From Amphibacillus jilinensis Y1 (GTDB lineage Bacteria > Bacillota > Bacilli > Bacillales > Amphibacillaceae): DNA of 64,000 nucleotides. Shown here piece after piece: positions 1 through 8,479 of the stretch. The stretch is taken from assembly GCF_000306965.1 (NCBI RefSeq), contig NZ_JH976434.1:897440-961439 (forward strand), given 5' to 3'. The notes under the pieces are model-generated. The model searched no databases and was not told the DNA's origin. It worked only from the letters and a program-made list of their open reading frames with translations. The translations under genes were made by a program, and so were the position numbers. The first letter of the stretch is position 1. The number at the start of each line of letters is the position of its first letter.

Positions 1-68
1 TTGCCACACGCCACAACAAATACCATTACGATTAAACTTAAAAATGTAACTGTTAATTTTTTCTTCAA
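1..68 (-). CDS. Lipoprotein A, N-terminal part only (cut by window edge)
   Basis: The reading frame opens with a TTG codon at 68-66, preceded by an AAGGAG-type ribosome binding site, and encodes a lipoprotein signal: basic MKKK, a hydrophobic stretch and the lipobox VVAC. The gene leaves the window at base 1. The 68 bases differ at only one position from the start of lipoprotein B (412-1056), so this is a further paralogue of the DUF4352-like lipoproteins downstream of the Tad locus. The signal peptide and start are seen directly; the identity of the rest is inferred from the neighbouring copies. Confidence 0.7.
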   Translation of the reverse strand, partial: MKKKLTVTFLSLIVMVFVVACG

Positions 69-305
69 TTTACCTCCACTCCTTTATATGAAAAATGGGC
101 GTTCCTTTCAAACGAAAACGTATTGCCTTCAATGTCCCCTTCTAATACACCACTATGATTTAACATTTGAGCAATTTGAGGGACGAACAGTAATTGCTTT
201 GAACTGGTTGCTTCACCAGATACATACGTCATTTGTTCAGTCATTTTAATTCCCTTTTTTTGCTCTATCATCGCACCTATTCTTCTGAAACCCGCATCAC
301 TACAT
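65..305 (-). pseudogene. DUF5702 gene, 3'-end fragment (copy 1)
   Basis: This stretch encodes, in one frame, the last roughly 70 residues of the 789-residue DUF5702 protein at 2178-4547 (shared residues include MTYVSGE, SSKQLLFVPQIAQMLNHSGVL and FSFERNAHFSY). The remaining 700 residues are absent. Unlike the intact gene, it runs on into KGVEVN and stops in a TTGA overlap with the start of lipoprotein A. It looks like a by-product of tandem duplication of the block 'DUF5702 end plus lipoprotein'. Translation is possible in principle, but no start with a convincing ribosome binding site is visible, so I treat it as a remnant. Confidence 0.75.
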
Positions 306-345
306 GAATTCAAACGTAAGTCAGCTAGCCAGGATCTTCGATCCC

Positions 346-400
346 TTTCCGATACACCCCAACACCTCCAGATGCATCGGAAAAGGATTGACATCCTTTT
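346..400 (-). terminator. Paired hairpins after lipoprotein B
   Basis: Two inverted repeats lie just past the lipoprotein B stop: TTTCCGAT (346-353) with ATCGGAAA (376-383), and AAAAGGAT (381-388) with ATCCTTTT (393-400), the latter with a 4-base loop. The arrangement resembles a degenerate form of the hairpin following lipoprotein C at 1471-1507. There is no clear run of T, so termination is an inference. Confidence 0.45.
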
Positions 401-411
401 CCACCACTAAA

Positions 412-1056
412 TTACTCACTGTCTATTTCATCTTCATAGATTTTCCACTCTTGTACATTACTTGCTGATTCTAGCGCAGTAGAACCAAACGACAATTCGT
501 ATTCTTCGTCGAAAATCAAGTCAAACAATATTTCGCCTTCCATCGATTCACCAGGGGCTAACTCTCCTTCGATATTATCAATTGAAACATTACCCCTATG
601 TGAACCTGTTCCACCTCCATCCATATCGCGTAGCCTTGCTTGAGAAACCGCATCGTCAGCATTCATCGGTTCATCACCAATATTGGTGATTTTTGCATCA
701 ATGATAATAAACGTATCACCCCCTGGGGTTATATAAGGATCATCTTCCGTCATCTCCGCTACGAACCTTACCGAGGTCGGCGTGACTTCATAATCACCAA
801 TAATCGTTTCCATTACACCCGTTTCACCTAGGCGTAAATACTCGCCATCTGATCCCGTTTCAGTTGAATCTAAATCATCTTCTTCCTCAACATCATTTTC
901 TGTATCATCACTTAGACCTTGTTCGTCATTGTCTTCTTGTTGCCCTGTTGGTTCATTAGCCGTTGTTTCATCTTGTTCATCCGACTGGTTGCCACATGCC
1001 ACAACAAATACCATTACGATTAAACTTAAAAATGTAACTGTTAATTTTTTCTTCAA
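412..1056 (-). CDS. Lipoprotein B, DUF4352-like
   Basis: A 214-residue secreted lipoprotein. The start is TTG at 1056-1054, with AAAGGAG ten bases upstream. Residues 1-20 form a lipoprotein signal with the lipobox VVAC (Cys21). Residues 22-75 are a very acidic linker rich in E, D, Q and T. Residues 75-214 form a beta-rich domain (LRLGETGVMETIIGDYEV... TNIGDEP... LAPGESMEGEILFDL) typical of DUF4352/telokin-like immunoglobulin folds, which sit on the outer face of the membrane. It lies in the array downstream of the Tad pilus genes, between two DUF5702 fragments, and is paralogous to lipoproteins A and C. A role as a pilus-associated or envelope factor is inferred from context only. Confidence 0.8.
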   Translation of the reverse strand: MKKKLTVTFLSLIVMVFVVACGNQSDEQDETTANEPTGQQEDNDEQGLSDDTENDVEEEDDLDSTETGSDGEYLRLGETGVMETIIGDYEVTPTSVRFVAEMTEDDPYITPGGDTFIIIDAKITNIGDEPMNADDAVSQARLRDMDGGGTGSHRGNVSIDNIEGELAPGESMEGEILFDLIFDEEYELSFGSTALESASNVQEWKIYEDEIDSE

Positions 1057-1058
1057 TT

Positions 1059-1440
1059 TACTTCCACTCCTTTATATGAAAAATGGGCGTTCCTTTCAAA
1101 CGAAAACGTATTGCCTTCAATGTCCCCTTCTAATACACCACTATGATTTAACATTTGAGCAATTTGAGGGACGAACAGTAATTGCTTTGAACTGGTTGCT
1201 TCACCAGATACATACGTCATTTGCTCTGTTAACTTAACACCTTTATCACAGATAACCGTCCGTAAAACACCACACTCTTAGTAAAGCGCATATTTTAAGC
1301 GATTGAGGTGGGGTAACGGACGCTAATGCCCTGATTCATTCAACTAACCATATAAAGCAGGCATCAATGTTTGGGTTCAGAAATAAAAACAATCTTTAGT
1401 GATGATAATTTATTTCAACTTCAAAACCTAACATAATTCT
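1059..1440 (-). pseudogene. DUF5702 gene, 3'-end fragment (copy 2), interrupted by a repeat
   Basis: Bases 1059-1250 match the 3' end of the DUF5702 gene at 2178-4547. A family-1 repeat replaces the next stretch, and from about 1366 recognisable similarity resumes (compare GGGTTCAGAAATAAAAAC here with GGATTCATAAATAAAAAT at 2399). The fragment therefore carries a repeat insertion or replacement and cannot encode the full domain. Bases 1059 to about 1225 are almost identical to the first fragment (65-305). Confidence 0.7.
1242..1352 (-). repeat. Family-1 interspersed repeat, copy R1
   Basis: On the minus strand this copy reads ...TGAATCAGG...GCGTCCGTTA...CACC...GGTG...TTTTACGGAC...TATCTGTGATAA, the conserved core of family 1. 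It lacks the 5' portion (the GAACCTTCAATC segment). The arms GTCCGT and ACGGAC can pair. It sits inside a DUF5702 fragment, and the shared TTTATC at the junction is where the gene and repeat sequences join. Confidence 0.75.
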
Positions 1441-1470
1441 TATTAGTGTCATAGACTATTAATCCAACCC

Positions 1471-1507
1471 TTCCGTATACATCTAATAACTTTAGATGTA
1501 TACGGAA
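1471..1507 (-). terminator. 16-bp perfect hairpin after lipoprotein C
   Basis: TTCCGTATACATCTAA (1471-1486) pairs perfectly with TTAGATGTATACGGAA (1492-1507) around a 5-base loop. It follows the stop of lipoprotein C by 34 bases. No U-tract is present, so it may act as an mRNA end or stabiliser rather than a classical terminator. Confidence 0.55.
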
Positions 1508-1541
1508 AGGAAGGTAGAAGTTTAACTTCCCTTCCTGATTA

Positions 1542-2156
1542 TCACTCTATTTCTTCAGCCTCAAAGCGCCAACGCACCGCATTACTCATAGAACTAAGAG
1601 CCGTTTCACCAATCGATAATTCATAAGTATCTTCTACTGAATAATTAAACAAAAATTGACCAGACACTTCTTCTCCTGGATGAATATCATCTTCAAAGTT
1701 TTCAATTGAATCAAATGTAACAGATGGTGCGATTCCCCCCCCTCTAACATTATGGAGCCTAGGATGTAAAAGATCTTCACTAGGAATTGTCTCATCACCA
1801 ATGTTCGAAATAGTCATATCTACAATCACAAAAATATCATTACTTGGCTTTCTCTCATCCACCTCTTCTACAAATCGAACAGCTGTAGGTGTTGCTTCAA
1901 AATCACCTACTATAGTCTGTAACACGCCAGTCTCCCCTAGACTTAGTAACTCATCACTTGTAGAAGGGTCTGATGAGCTAGTATCTTCATCAGAAGTGGA
2001 AGCATTATCATCTCCATCAGTATCGATTTCATCAGATGAAGATTCTCCCTGGTTAATCTCATTTTGATCAACCTCTTCTTCAGGTGAATTATTACCACAT
2101 GCCGTGACCAATAAAGTCACCATCATTAATATTAGTAAATACAACATTTTTTTCAT
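1542..2156 (-). CDS. Lipoprotein C, DUF4352-like
   Basis: The preferred start is ATG at 2156, with AGGAGTG eight bases upstream; an upstream in-frame ATG at 2174 overlaps that binding site. The 204-residue product has a lipoprotein signal (MKKMLYLLILMMVTLLVTAC, Cys20). A Ser/Asp/Glu-rich linker spans about residues 22-70. The C-terminal beta domain (LLSLGETGVLQTIVGDFEATPTAVRF... ISNIGDETI... IHPGEEVSGQFLFNY) is clearly paralogous to lipoprotein B but much more diverged from it than A is. It starts 21 bases after the DUF5702 stop, so it is probably co-transcribed with the pilus genes. Function is unknown. Confidence 0.82.
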   Translation of the reverse strand: MKKMLYLLILMMVTLLVTACGNNSPEEEVDQNEINQGESSSDEIDTDGDDNASTSDEDTSSSDPSTSDELLSLGETGVLQTIVGDFEATPTAVRFVEEVDERKPSNDIFVIVDMTISNIGDETIPSEDLLHPRLHNVRGGGIAPSVTFDSIENFEDDIHPGEEVSGQFLFNYSVEDTYELSIGETALSSMSNAVRWRFEAEEIE

Positions 2157-2177
2157 TTTTTTAACACTCCTCATTAT

Positions 2178-4547
2178 TTAATAAGAAAAATGGGCATTCC
2201 TTTCAAACGAAAACGTATTGCCATCTATATTGCAATCTAATACACCACTATGATTTAACATTTGGGCAATTTGAGGGACAAACAGCAATTGCTTTGAACT
2301 GGTTACTTCACCAGATACATAGGTCATTTGTTCTGTTAACTTAACACCTTTATCTTGTTCTATTACTGCACCTATTCTCCTGAAACGCGCATCACTGCTT
2401 GGATTCATAAATAAAAATACTCGCAGATAATCATGATAATTAAATTCTATAATGTCTTTTAAAATGTTTGGCATTATAGGTATGGTTAAGCCTTCACCAA
2501 TATCAGATACATCTTGTATTGAAGTAACTAAAGAGTACTTTAAAGCCGCTAAAAACACAGCAAGCGGATGTGTTGCGCCTCGGACGATTGGATGTTTAAA
2601 TGCATCAATAAAGTTAAGCGCAAAGCGAATGGCGAATAGTTGCGCTAAGGCTGCTGAGTAATTTGCAGCTGGTTCGTGAATCCCGTAAATAATATATTCA
2701 ACTTGGCGGTTTTCGTATTTAAAGTCTTCAGCGTTTCCTAACGGCCCTATTGGTTCTGCACTTTCAAAGTACATTAAAATATATTCGTTAACATAAAGCT
2801 TATCTCGTCCGGCTAGTAAGGCATCGCCTAAGTCACTAAACAAGGTGTCGAGGAGTCCCATCGCATCTTTCGCGCTGTTACTTGAGTCGCCACTAAAATC
2901 AATGTTGGCTCCTGCTGCTCCTTCGGCATAAGCTTCGTAGCTTTCGAGAATAACAGCAAGTTCATCGTATACCGACTCAGACAAAAGGTCATCGAAATCG
3001 TTTAACATCTCAAATATTTTATTATTATCTTTTTCAGCCCCTTGACGGTTCTCCTCTTCTTCATCTGTCTTTTGTTCAAAGTCTTTTCTTTCGTCTGTTA
3101 GATGATCACTGCCCTCAGCTGTTGATGTGCTGGCAGCTTCGGCTGCGTCTTTTAGCTGGCTATGACGCTCCTCCAACGATGATTTGCTGACATTATCAAT
3201 ATTTCTTTTAATGGGTCTAAGTTGACCTTTAACACCGTCAAATGCGTCTAAAGCTTGATCAAGCGGTTCTTTAATTTGATCGAAGTAGTCTGGTTCATAA
3301 GGGTAATCCTTTATCTTTTCCATTTCTTCTCGCATATCTTTGACTGCTTGATCTAAATCACCAGTGTCTGTTGGTGATTCGCCTTCGATCTGCATGGCAT
3401 CACCATAGTTTTCATTGCTTTGTTTTTCTGCTTTTTCGATGGCGTCAATAATCTTTTGATTTTCTTCTTTAGCGATTTTGATCGAATTGCTGATTTCTTC
3501 AAGATCAGCGATGATGCCGTCTGCTAGCTTGTGCATTTGATCGGCCTTGTCTTCAGCATTTTTTTTAAATGCTTTTTGATCTTTTTTTTCTTGCTCGATT
3601 TCAGCATCGTTATCATCAATTGATGCTTGATTGCTGTCCAAATCAGCTTCAACTTCTTCCAATTCTTCTTCTAAAGATTCAAGCTCATCTTCTAACGCTT
3701 CCTTGTCATCATCGTCTTCTTCCTTATCGATATCATCTTCAATGTCTTCTATTAGCTGTTCTAGTCGATCTTTTCTTTGCTCTAGACGGTCATTTTCATC
3801 TTCAAGTGAGTCATTTTCATCTTCTAGGCGTTCGATCCGATCAGGCGCATCTAAGTATGTTTCGAAGTGATAAACGATATCCGAGAAGTTGTTGACTTCT
3901 GGATATTGACTATAATCAGTTGCATGCATACTGTTTTTAAATGTTTCCAAACGTTCGTTAATCCCTTGTTCACGTTTGTCACCGCCATTAAGGAAGTCCT
4001 CACTTTTATCAAGGAGTTCCTCACGATCCTCAAATGGTTGTTGCACCTTTTCAGCGATGTCAATAAATTCTGAGGCACTTTGCATCGCTTCAGCAAGGAA
4101 ACTAAAGTTATCAATAAGGTGTGTTGAAATCTCGACAGGTGCTTTGTATTTCATTTCCTCAAGGATTTGATGCTCAAGAACATTGACATCTGCGAGCGGA
4201 CGACTTGCGCTTAAGCTGAAGTCGTCTAGGCTGGGTTGGATGTAATTAAAATATTGATCATCCGCCTCGACTTCAAGGTTAGCTTGAAGCACTTCATTAA
4301 AAATAGCTTGTGCGTCACTTTCTTCAATGCCGAACAGGCCATATTCTCTTAGTTCACTACTATGGCCAGCTAATGCTGAGCGAACAGCGCTTTGCAGGGC
4401 GTATTCGGTCTGTTGTTCAACGGCTAGGATTCTAGCATAATCAATTAAAATCGCATTAAAAGCAAATACGATCGCTGTAATTAAAATAAAAAATAGTGAA
4501 ACAGACCCTTTAGGATCTTGTTTAAATTTGGTCAACCACCTCTTCAC
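2178..4547 (-). CDS. DUF5702 family Tad-locus protein (TadG-like) with long coiled coil
   Basis: A 789-residue protein with a GTG start (4547-4545) behind GGGGGATAG. Residues 1-40 look like a TadE/TadG-type pseudopilin segment: basic MKRWLTKFKQDPKGS, then a hydrophobic helix (VSLFFILITAIVFAFNAILIDYARI). Residues about 230-350 are a strongly charged coiled coil (EDENDSLEDENDRLEQRKDRLEQL...), with further helical charged stretches to about 510. The C-terminal 250 residues form the conserved DUF5702 region. It is the last large gene of the Tad operon before the lipoproteins. It probably acts at the outer membrane face with the pilus. Its final 70 residues are the segment copied twice downstream. 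Confidence 0.85.
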   Translation of the reverse strand: MKRWLTKFKQDPKGSVSLFFILITAIVFAFNAILIDYARILAVEQQTEYALQSAVRSALAGHSSELREYGLFGIEESDAQAIFNEVLQANLEVEADDQYFNYIQPSLDDFSLSASRPLADVNVLEHQILEEMKYKAPVEISTHLIDNFSFLAEAMQSASEFIDIAEKVQQPFEDREELLDKSEDFLNGGDKREQGINERLETFKNSMHATDYSQYPEVNNFSDIVYHFETYLDAPDRIERLEDENDSLEDENDRLEQRKDRLEQLIEDIEDDIDKEEDDDDKEALEDELESLEEELEEVEADLDSNQASIDDNDAEIEQEKKDQKAFKKNAEDKADQMHKLADGIIADLEEISNSIKIAKEENQKIIDAIEKAEKQSNENYGDAMQIEGESPTDTGDLDQAVKDMREEMEKIKDYPYEPDYFDQIKEPLDQALDAFDGVKGQLRPIKRNIDNVSKSSLEERHSQLKDAAEAASTSTAEGSDHLTDERKDFEQKTDEEEENRQGAEKDNNKIFEMLNDFDDLLSESVYDELAVILESYEAYAEGAAGANIDFSGDSSNSAKDAMGLLDTLFSDLGDALLAGRDKLYVNEYILMYFESAEPIGPLGNAEDFKYENRQVEYIIYGIHEPAANYSAALAQLFAIRFALNFIDAFKHPIVRGATHPLAVFLAALKYSLVTSIQDVSDIGEGLTIPIMPNILKDIIEFNYHDYLRVFLFMNPSSDARFRRIGAVIEQDKGVKLTEQMTYVSGEVTSSKQLLFVPQIAQMLNHSGVLDCNIDGNTFSFERNAHFSY

Positions 4548-4581
4548 ATTCTATCCCCCTCCTAGCAGTCACAAGTCTATA

Positions 4582-5193
4582 TTACTTCTTCTTTGCGTTA
4601 AATATTTTCTCTCCATAGTGAATAATAAAATCTGTCATGCGAATGACTTCAACAGGGTCTTTCACAGCAGCATAGGCGGTGACCTCAAAACTACCATTCA
4701 TAATTAAGTCAGCAACAAGATCAGGTACTTTAAGGTCACCGGTGACAGTCACTTCAACTTGGGGATTGATTGAAGCAAGGTTAGGTGGTTCTATGGTCAC
4801 ATTTGCGCTTGGCAACATACCAGGTGCTTCCTCGTTTGCCCGCTCAACTTTACGACCTGAGGTACCCCCAATTGTTTCATTTTGAAATACTTTTTTAATC
4901 AGGTCTTGTCCAATCGCATTGGTTCGCCAATAGAGACCATCGCTTGTCATTGACGTATATTGTTCAATGTCAAATTCCCCTGTGTAGAAATCCTTGTAAC
5001 TATTATCCCAACTAAAAGCAACGCGTTCTGCGATTAAGTGAGCCCGTTGATAAATGACGACTTGTTCATAAATAACTAGACTAAATAAGATCAGGGCAAT
5101 CGTCATCACAAAAATACCAGGAAAAATCAGTGTTGTTTCCAACGTGAACATTCCTCGTTCTTCTCGTTTCAGTTTTTCCAAGAAAACTCGCAT
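4582..5193 (-). CDS. TadE-like pseudopilin/pilus assembly protein
   Basis: A 203-residue protein with one N-terminal membrane helix. It begins with a charged segment (MRVFLEKLKREERG) followed by MFTLETTLIFPGIFVMTIALILFSLVIYEQVV. The G-x(3-4)-E arrangement ahead of the helix is the prepilin-like motif of TadE proteins. The remaining 150 residues are extracytoplasmic. AAAGGAAC precedes the ATG. It lies between the Flp pilin and the DUF5702 gene, the usual place for minor pseudopilins of a Tad system. Processing would need a prepilin peptidase, which is not in this window. Confidence 0.82.
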   Translation of the reverse strand: MRVFLEKLKREERGMFTLETTLIFPGIFVMTIALILFSLVIYEQVVIYQRAHLIAERVAFSWDNSYKDFYTGEFDIEQYTSMTSDGLYWRTNAIGQDLIKKVFQNETIGGTSGRKVERANEEAPGMLPSANVTIEPPNLASINPQVEVTVTGDLKVPDLVADLIMNGSFEVTAYAAVKDPVEVIRMTDFIIHYGEKIFNAKKK

Positions 5194-5223
5194 ACGTTCG
5201 TTCCTTTCTAGACATATATCTAC

Positions 5224-5406
5224 CTAATCACCACCAGGTAACTGATTACCGATATTATCAAGCAATCCATCAACCCAAGATGTCAACTGTTCTCTGAATG
5301 TCAGTGCTACAGCAACCAATACAACAATAATTAGCAGGATTTCTAATGTACCTAACCCTTCCTCATCCTTGATAAAGCTTAGAAATTTAACATATAAGTT
5401 ATTCAT
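5224..5406 (-). CDS. Flp-type (type IVb) major pilin
   Basis: A 60-residue protein, the normal size for Flp1-family pilins of Gram-positive Tad loci. It has a short basic/acidic leader (MNNLYVKFLSFIKDEEG), a processing-site-like G followed by LGTLE, with Glu at the +5 position, and one hydrophobic helix (ILLIIVVLVAVALTF). A short polar tail ends in LPGGD. GAGAGGAG lies upstream of the ATG. It is predicted to be the structural subunit that the CpaF/TadB/TadC machine assembles into a thin pilus. Confidence 0.85.
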   Translation of the reverse strand: MNNLYVKFLSFIKDEEGLGTLEILLIIVVLVAVALTFREQLTSWVDGLLDNIGNQLPGGD

Positions 5407-5475
5407 ATTTGTTTCTCCTCTCGATTGTGATTAATTATATTTATTAGTTAAAGCAACTGTGTTGCTGAACTAAAC

Positions 5476-6342
5476 TTAAAAAATACTTATTGCCGGAAAA
5501 GCAATGACTAGAAGAATCGCGGCAAAGATAAGTATCATAGGAAACACTAGTTTTGATGAAGCTTGTTCACCACGTGTTTTTGAAATGACTTTTCTTTTTT
5601 CCCAAAGTGTATGAGCCAGTTCTCGTAATGACAAGGAAAGCTGGTCACCACCGCGACGGTAGTTTAATAGAATTGTTGTGGTAAAGGCTGACACCTCTTG
5701 AACGCCACAACGTTTACTGAACGCTTCCATCGCTTGATTAAATGATTCACCATTTTGAATTTTTGTAACACTTTCTTTCAGTTCCTGATAAAGCGGATTA
5801 CTGTCATGTTGTTTCATCATCGTACAGCGAATCAAGGCTTTTTGGCACGTTTCTCCAGCATTGACTAGCAAGGCAATTTTACTGGCGAATTCAGGTAATT
5901 CAAAAATAATTGCTTGTTTACGTAAAGTAACTTTTTCGTCAAGCCTTTTTATCGAAATGGCCGGTAATAAGAGTGCCATCACACCGCCTAACGTCAACAT
6001 CAGCTCGTCACCGCCATTGACAAGAGCAAGGAAAGAGCCCCCTAATAAGCAAATTAACATGCTTGAGATCAATTCAGCGAGATACATTTTTGTATAAGCT
6101 TGCACTTCTCGACCAGCCTGATACAGTGTGGCGACTTTTTGTTGAATCGCAACTAAACGCCCTGACAGCCTATACATGAGTCGTGTCTTATCAATGATGG
6201 ACAATCCTACAGGTGCTAAAAAGACAAATTGAAATGATTCTTTATAAGGTTCAATAAAGCCCTGGTATGATTTGCCCACCAGTAATAGAGGCAATAGGGC
6301 AAGTACCAAAATGACTGCACTAATTATTTGCACCGTATTCAT
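5476..6342 (-). CDS. tadC: TadC-like type II secretion F-family membrane protein
   Basis: An integral membrane platform protein of the T2SSF family. The start is taken as ATG at 6342 (MNTVQIISAV), because AAGGTG at the very end of tadB is correctly spaced for it; a GTG at 6351 is also in frame. It has an N-terminal hydrophobic segment, paired helices in the middle (around residues 95-135) and a hydrophobic C-terminal helix (FPMILIFAAILLVIAFPAISIF). The cytoplasmic F domain contains ALLVNAGETCQKALIRC and LSLSLRELAHTLWEKRKVISKTRGEQAS. With TadB it would form the inner-membrane core on which the CpaF ATPase acts. Confidence 0.85.
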   Translation of the reverse strand: MNTVQIISAVILVLALLPLLLVGKSYQGFIEPYKESFQFVFLAPVGLSIIDKTRLMYRLSGRLVAIQQKVATLYQAGREVQAYTKMYLAELISSMLICLLGGSFLALVNGGDELMLTLGGVMALLLPAISIKRLDEKVTLRKQAIIFELPEFASKIALLVNAGETCQKALIRCTMMKQHDSNPLYQELKESVTKIQNGESFNQAMEAFSKRCGVQEVSAFTTTILLNYRRGGDQLSLSLRELAHTLWEKRKVISKTRGEQASSKLVFPMILIFAAILLVIAFPAISIF

Positions 6343-6347
6343 TACTA

Positions 6348-7241
6348 TCACACCTTAATATTCATAATTCGTTGACATAGCCAGAAAGAGCCTAAAATGA
6401 TCGCTAGGCTAATCGTCATTACGACTGGCCCAAAATTAGCCCATGAGTATAATGGCTTCATGTATTCGGGTGAAGAGTAGCTGAGCATACCAACCATAAG
6501 GACAGGGGCTAAAGTAATCGCATTGGATTCGAATTTCTTCTGGGCTACCATGACAGAGATTTCTTGTTGAATTTCAAACTTTTCACTAATCATGGTTGAC
6601 GTCCGGCGAATCACTTCTATGAGATCTCCACCAGTTCGCTTACAGGTCATAAAGACATCAGTGAAATTCGTAATATCTTCGACACCTGCACGCTTACTGA
6701 AATCCTCGATCGCGATTTCTATCGGCTCTCGGTTAGCCACCCGTTTGTTTATGATTTCAAGTTCCTTAATGATCATTGTGTTCGGATCAGGATAAATGAG
6801 CGATAAATCCTTGACCACTTCTACAAAAGCATTTTCAATTGAGCGACCAGCAACGAGGGACGTTGATAGTGAAAAAAGTGCCTGTTGAAATTGGCGACTT
6901 AATGCATCCTGGCGCTTTTGAATCCGCTGCTTTCGGTAAACTTTTGGAAAGAAAAAGCCAACCGCTGCAAATAACAACGCCATGATAATACTTTGATAAA
7001 AGACATAGCCAATAATAAATAGCAATCCACCCGCCATCGTTGCGATAAATCCGTATTCTGCTACCGTATAGCTGTAGGTTCGATAATCGGTCGGACCATT
7101 GCCTTTGCCTTTGCTTTTTTCAGGTGATGACAGCGCCTCTGATCGCTTTGTTTTCGCTGGCTTTTCTCCCTTTTTCCGACTTAGTCCGATCAACACGACC
7201 GTTAACCCAACAGCCAAACCAATCACAAGGATTAATCCCAT
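6348..7241 (-). CDS. tadB: TadB-like type II secretion F-family membrane protein
   Basis: A 297-residue T2SSF protein. It has an N-terminal anchor (LILVIGLAVGLTVVLIGL), a basic linker (SRKKGEKPAKTKRS), two central helices (about residues 65-100) and a C-terminal helix. The F-domain hallmark is ALFSLSTSLVAGRSIENAFVEVVKDL, followed by FSKRAGVEDITNFTDVFMTCKRTGGDLIEVIRRTSTMISEKFEI. The start follows GGAGGTGAACCG. It ends only a few bases before tadC, which points to translational coupling. It is a partner of TadC in the pilus assembly platform. Confidence 0.88.
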   Translation of the reverse strand: MGLILVIGLAVGLTVVLIGLSRKKGEKPAKTKRSEALSSPEKSKGKGNGPTDYRTYSYTVAEYGFIATMAGGLLFIIGYVFYQSIIMALLFAAVGFFFPKVYRKQRIQKRQDALSRQFQQALFSLSTSLVAGRSIENAFVEVVKDLSLIYPDPNTMIIKELEIINKRVANREPIEIAIEDFSKRAGVEDITNFTDVFMTCKRTGGDLIEVIRRTSTMISEKFEIQQEISVMVAQKKFESNAITLAPVLMVGMLSYSSPEYMKPLYSWANFGPVVMTISLAIILGSFWLCQRIMNIKV

Positions 7242-7261
7242 CGGTTCACCTCCTTTAAGCG

Positions 7262-8479
7262 TTATTTAAAGCCCGCAAGTTCTAACTTTGTGGTATTTTT
7301 AAGTGAGTGTTCAGTTGGCTCAAGAGATCCAATAATCTTCCCTTGCTCGTCTTCACCCTTTTCAACAAACTGATACAGGGGCTTGATGACAATCTCTCCC
7401 GCTTCGACTCCAATTACCTCACTTATCGCGACGACTTTTCTGGAATGGTCACGTAAGCGGGACAGGTGAATCATAATATCAATGGCTGAACTAATTTGTT
7501 TGCGAATCACTGGGATCGGGAGGTCAGCACCACTAAGCACCATTGTCTCTAGTCGACTAATCATATCAATGGTTGAGTTAGCATGTCCGGTCGATAATGA
7601 CCCATCATGCCCTGTGTTCATGGCTTGCAGCATATCTAGCGCCTCCATCCCACGCACCTCACCAACGACCACCCGATCGGGTCGCATCCGTAACGATGAC
7701 TTGATTAAATCACGGATTGAAATTTCCCCTTTACCTTCTGTATTGGCATTTCTTGTTTCTAGACTAACCAAGTTGGGGATCTTGTTGATTTGTAACTCTG
7801 CTGAATCCTCGATCGTAATGATTCGCTCGTCTTCCGGAATAAAGTTGGAAAGCACATTGAGAAACGTGGTTTTACCAGAACCCGTTCCACCGCTAATAAA
7901 GATGTTATAACGTGCTTCAATTAGCCGTTTTAAAAAATCCGCCACCTGCTCAGTGATCGACCCTTTGGCTATCAAATCCTCAATCGTTAATGGCTTTTCT
8001 GGAAACTTTCGAATCGTCAGCGTCGGGCCTTTTAAAGCAATCGGTGGTAAGACAATATTGACACGCGATCCGTCTTCAAGCCGGGCATCAACAATCGGAC
8101 TTGATGCATTGACGGTCCGATTGACTTTACCAACAATCATCTGAATAATGTCTTCTAAACGCTCACTGCTTTCAAATTTCATGTCAGAACGACTAATTTC
8201 GCCATTTTTCTCCAAGAAAATATCTTGGTGTGAATTAATCATAATCTCAGTCACAGCTTTGTCGTCAATTAAGGGTTGGAGGACATCCAAGCCCCTAAAG
8301 GCATTGTAGACCCGCTCAATTAACATCTTCATTTTATTAGCAGTCAGACCTTGTTTACTCGCTTGTTGAAACACTAGCGATTCAATGTAGCGTTTCAACT
8401 CATGATCCGACATTTCACTACTTGTATTTAACATCTCTCGCACCTGATCGATTAAATCTTTCGTCAACTCATGATTCAT
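7262..8479 (-). CDS. cpaF: CpaF/TadA family pilus assembly ATPase
   Basis: A 405-residue secretion ATPase that powers Flp pilus assembly (and, in Tad systems generally, retraction) from the cytoplasmic face. An N-terminal helical domain occupies about residues 1-75. The RecA-like core follows, with Walker A GGTGSGKT (197-204), Asp box ITIEDSAELQ (221-230), Walker B RVVVGEVRG (269-277) and His box TGHDGSLSTGHAN (289-301). All key residues are intact. It overlaps the tadZ-like gene by 11 bases and is followed by tadB after 20 bases, the canonical Tad order. Confidence 0.93.
   Translation of the reverse strand: MNHELTKDLIDQVREMLNTSSEMSDHELKRYIESLVFQQASKQGLTANKMKMLIERVYNAFRGLDVLQPLIDDKAVTEIMINSHQDIFLEKNGEISRSDMKFESSERLEDIIQMIVGKVNRTVNASSPIVDARLEDGSRVNIVLPPIALKGPTLTIRKFPEKPLTIEDLIAKGSITEQVADFLKRLIEARYNIFISGGTGSGKTTFLNVLSNFIPEDERIITIEDSAELQINKIPNLVSLETRNANTEGKGEISIRDLIKSSLRMRPDRVVVGEVRGMEALDMLQAMNTGHDGSLSTGHANSTIDMISRLETMVLSGADLPIPVIRKQISSAIDIMIHLSRLRDHSRKVVAISEVIGVEAGEIVIKPLYQFVEKGEDEQGKIIGSLEPTEHSLKNTTKLELAGFK

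Noticed and set aside
929-1237. Plus-strand frames at 1-249 and 929-1237 with nearly identical product
   Set aside because: They are antisense to the duplicated lipoprotein start and DUF5702 end. Their similarity reflects the DNA duplication, not a conserved protein.
3569-4170. Plus-strand and other-frame open frames (Ser-rich and Leu-rich) within the DUF5702 gene
   Set aside because: These are shadows of the acidic coiled-coil coding sequence on the opposite strand: Glu/Asp codons read backwards as Ser/Leu codons.
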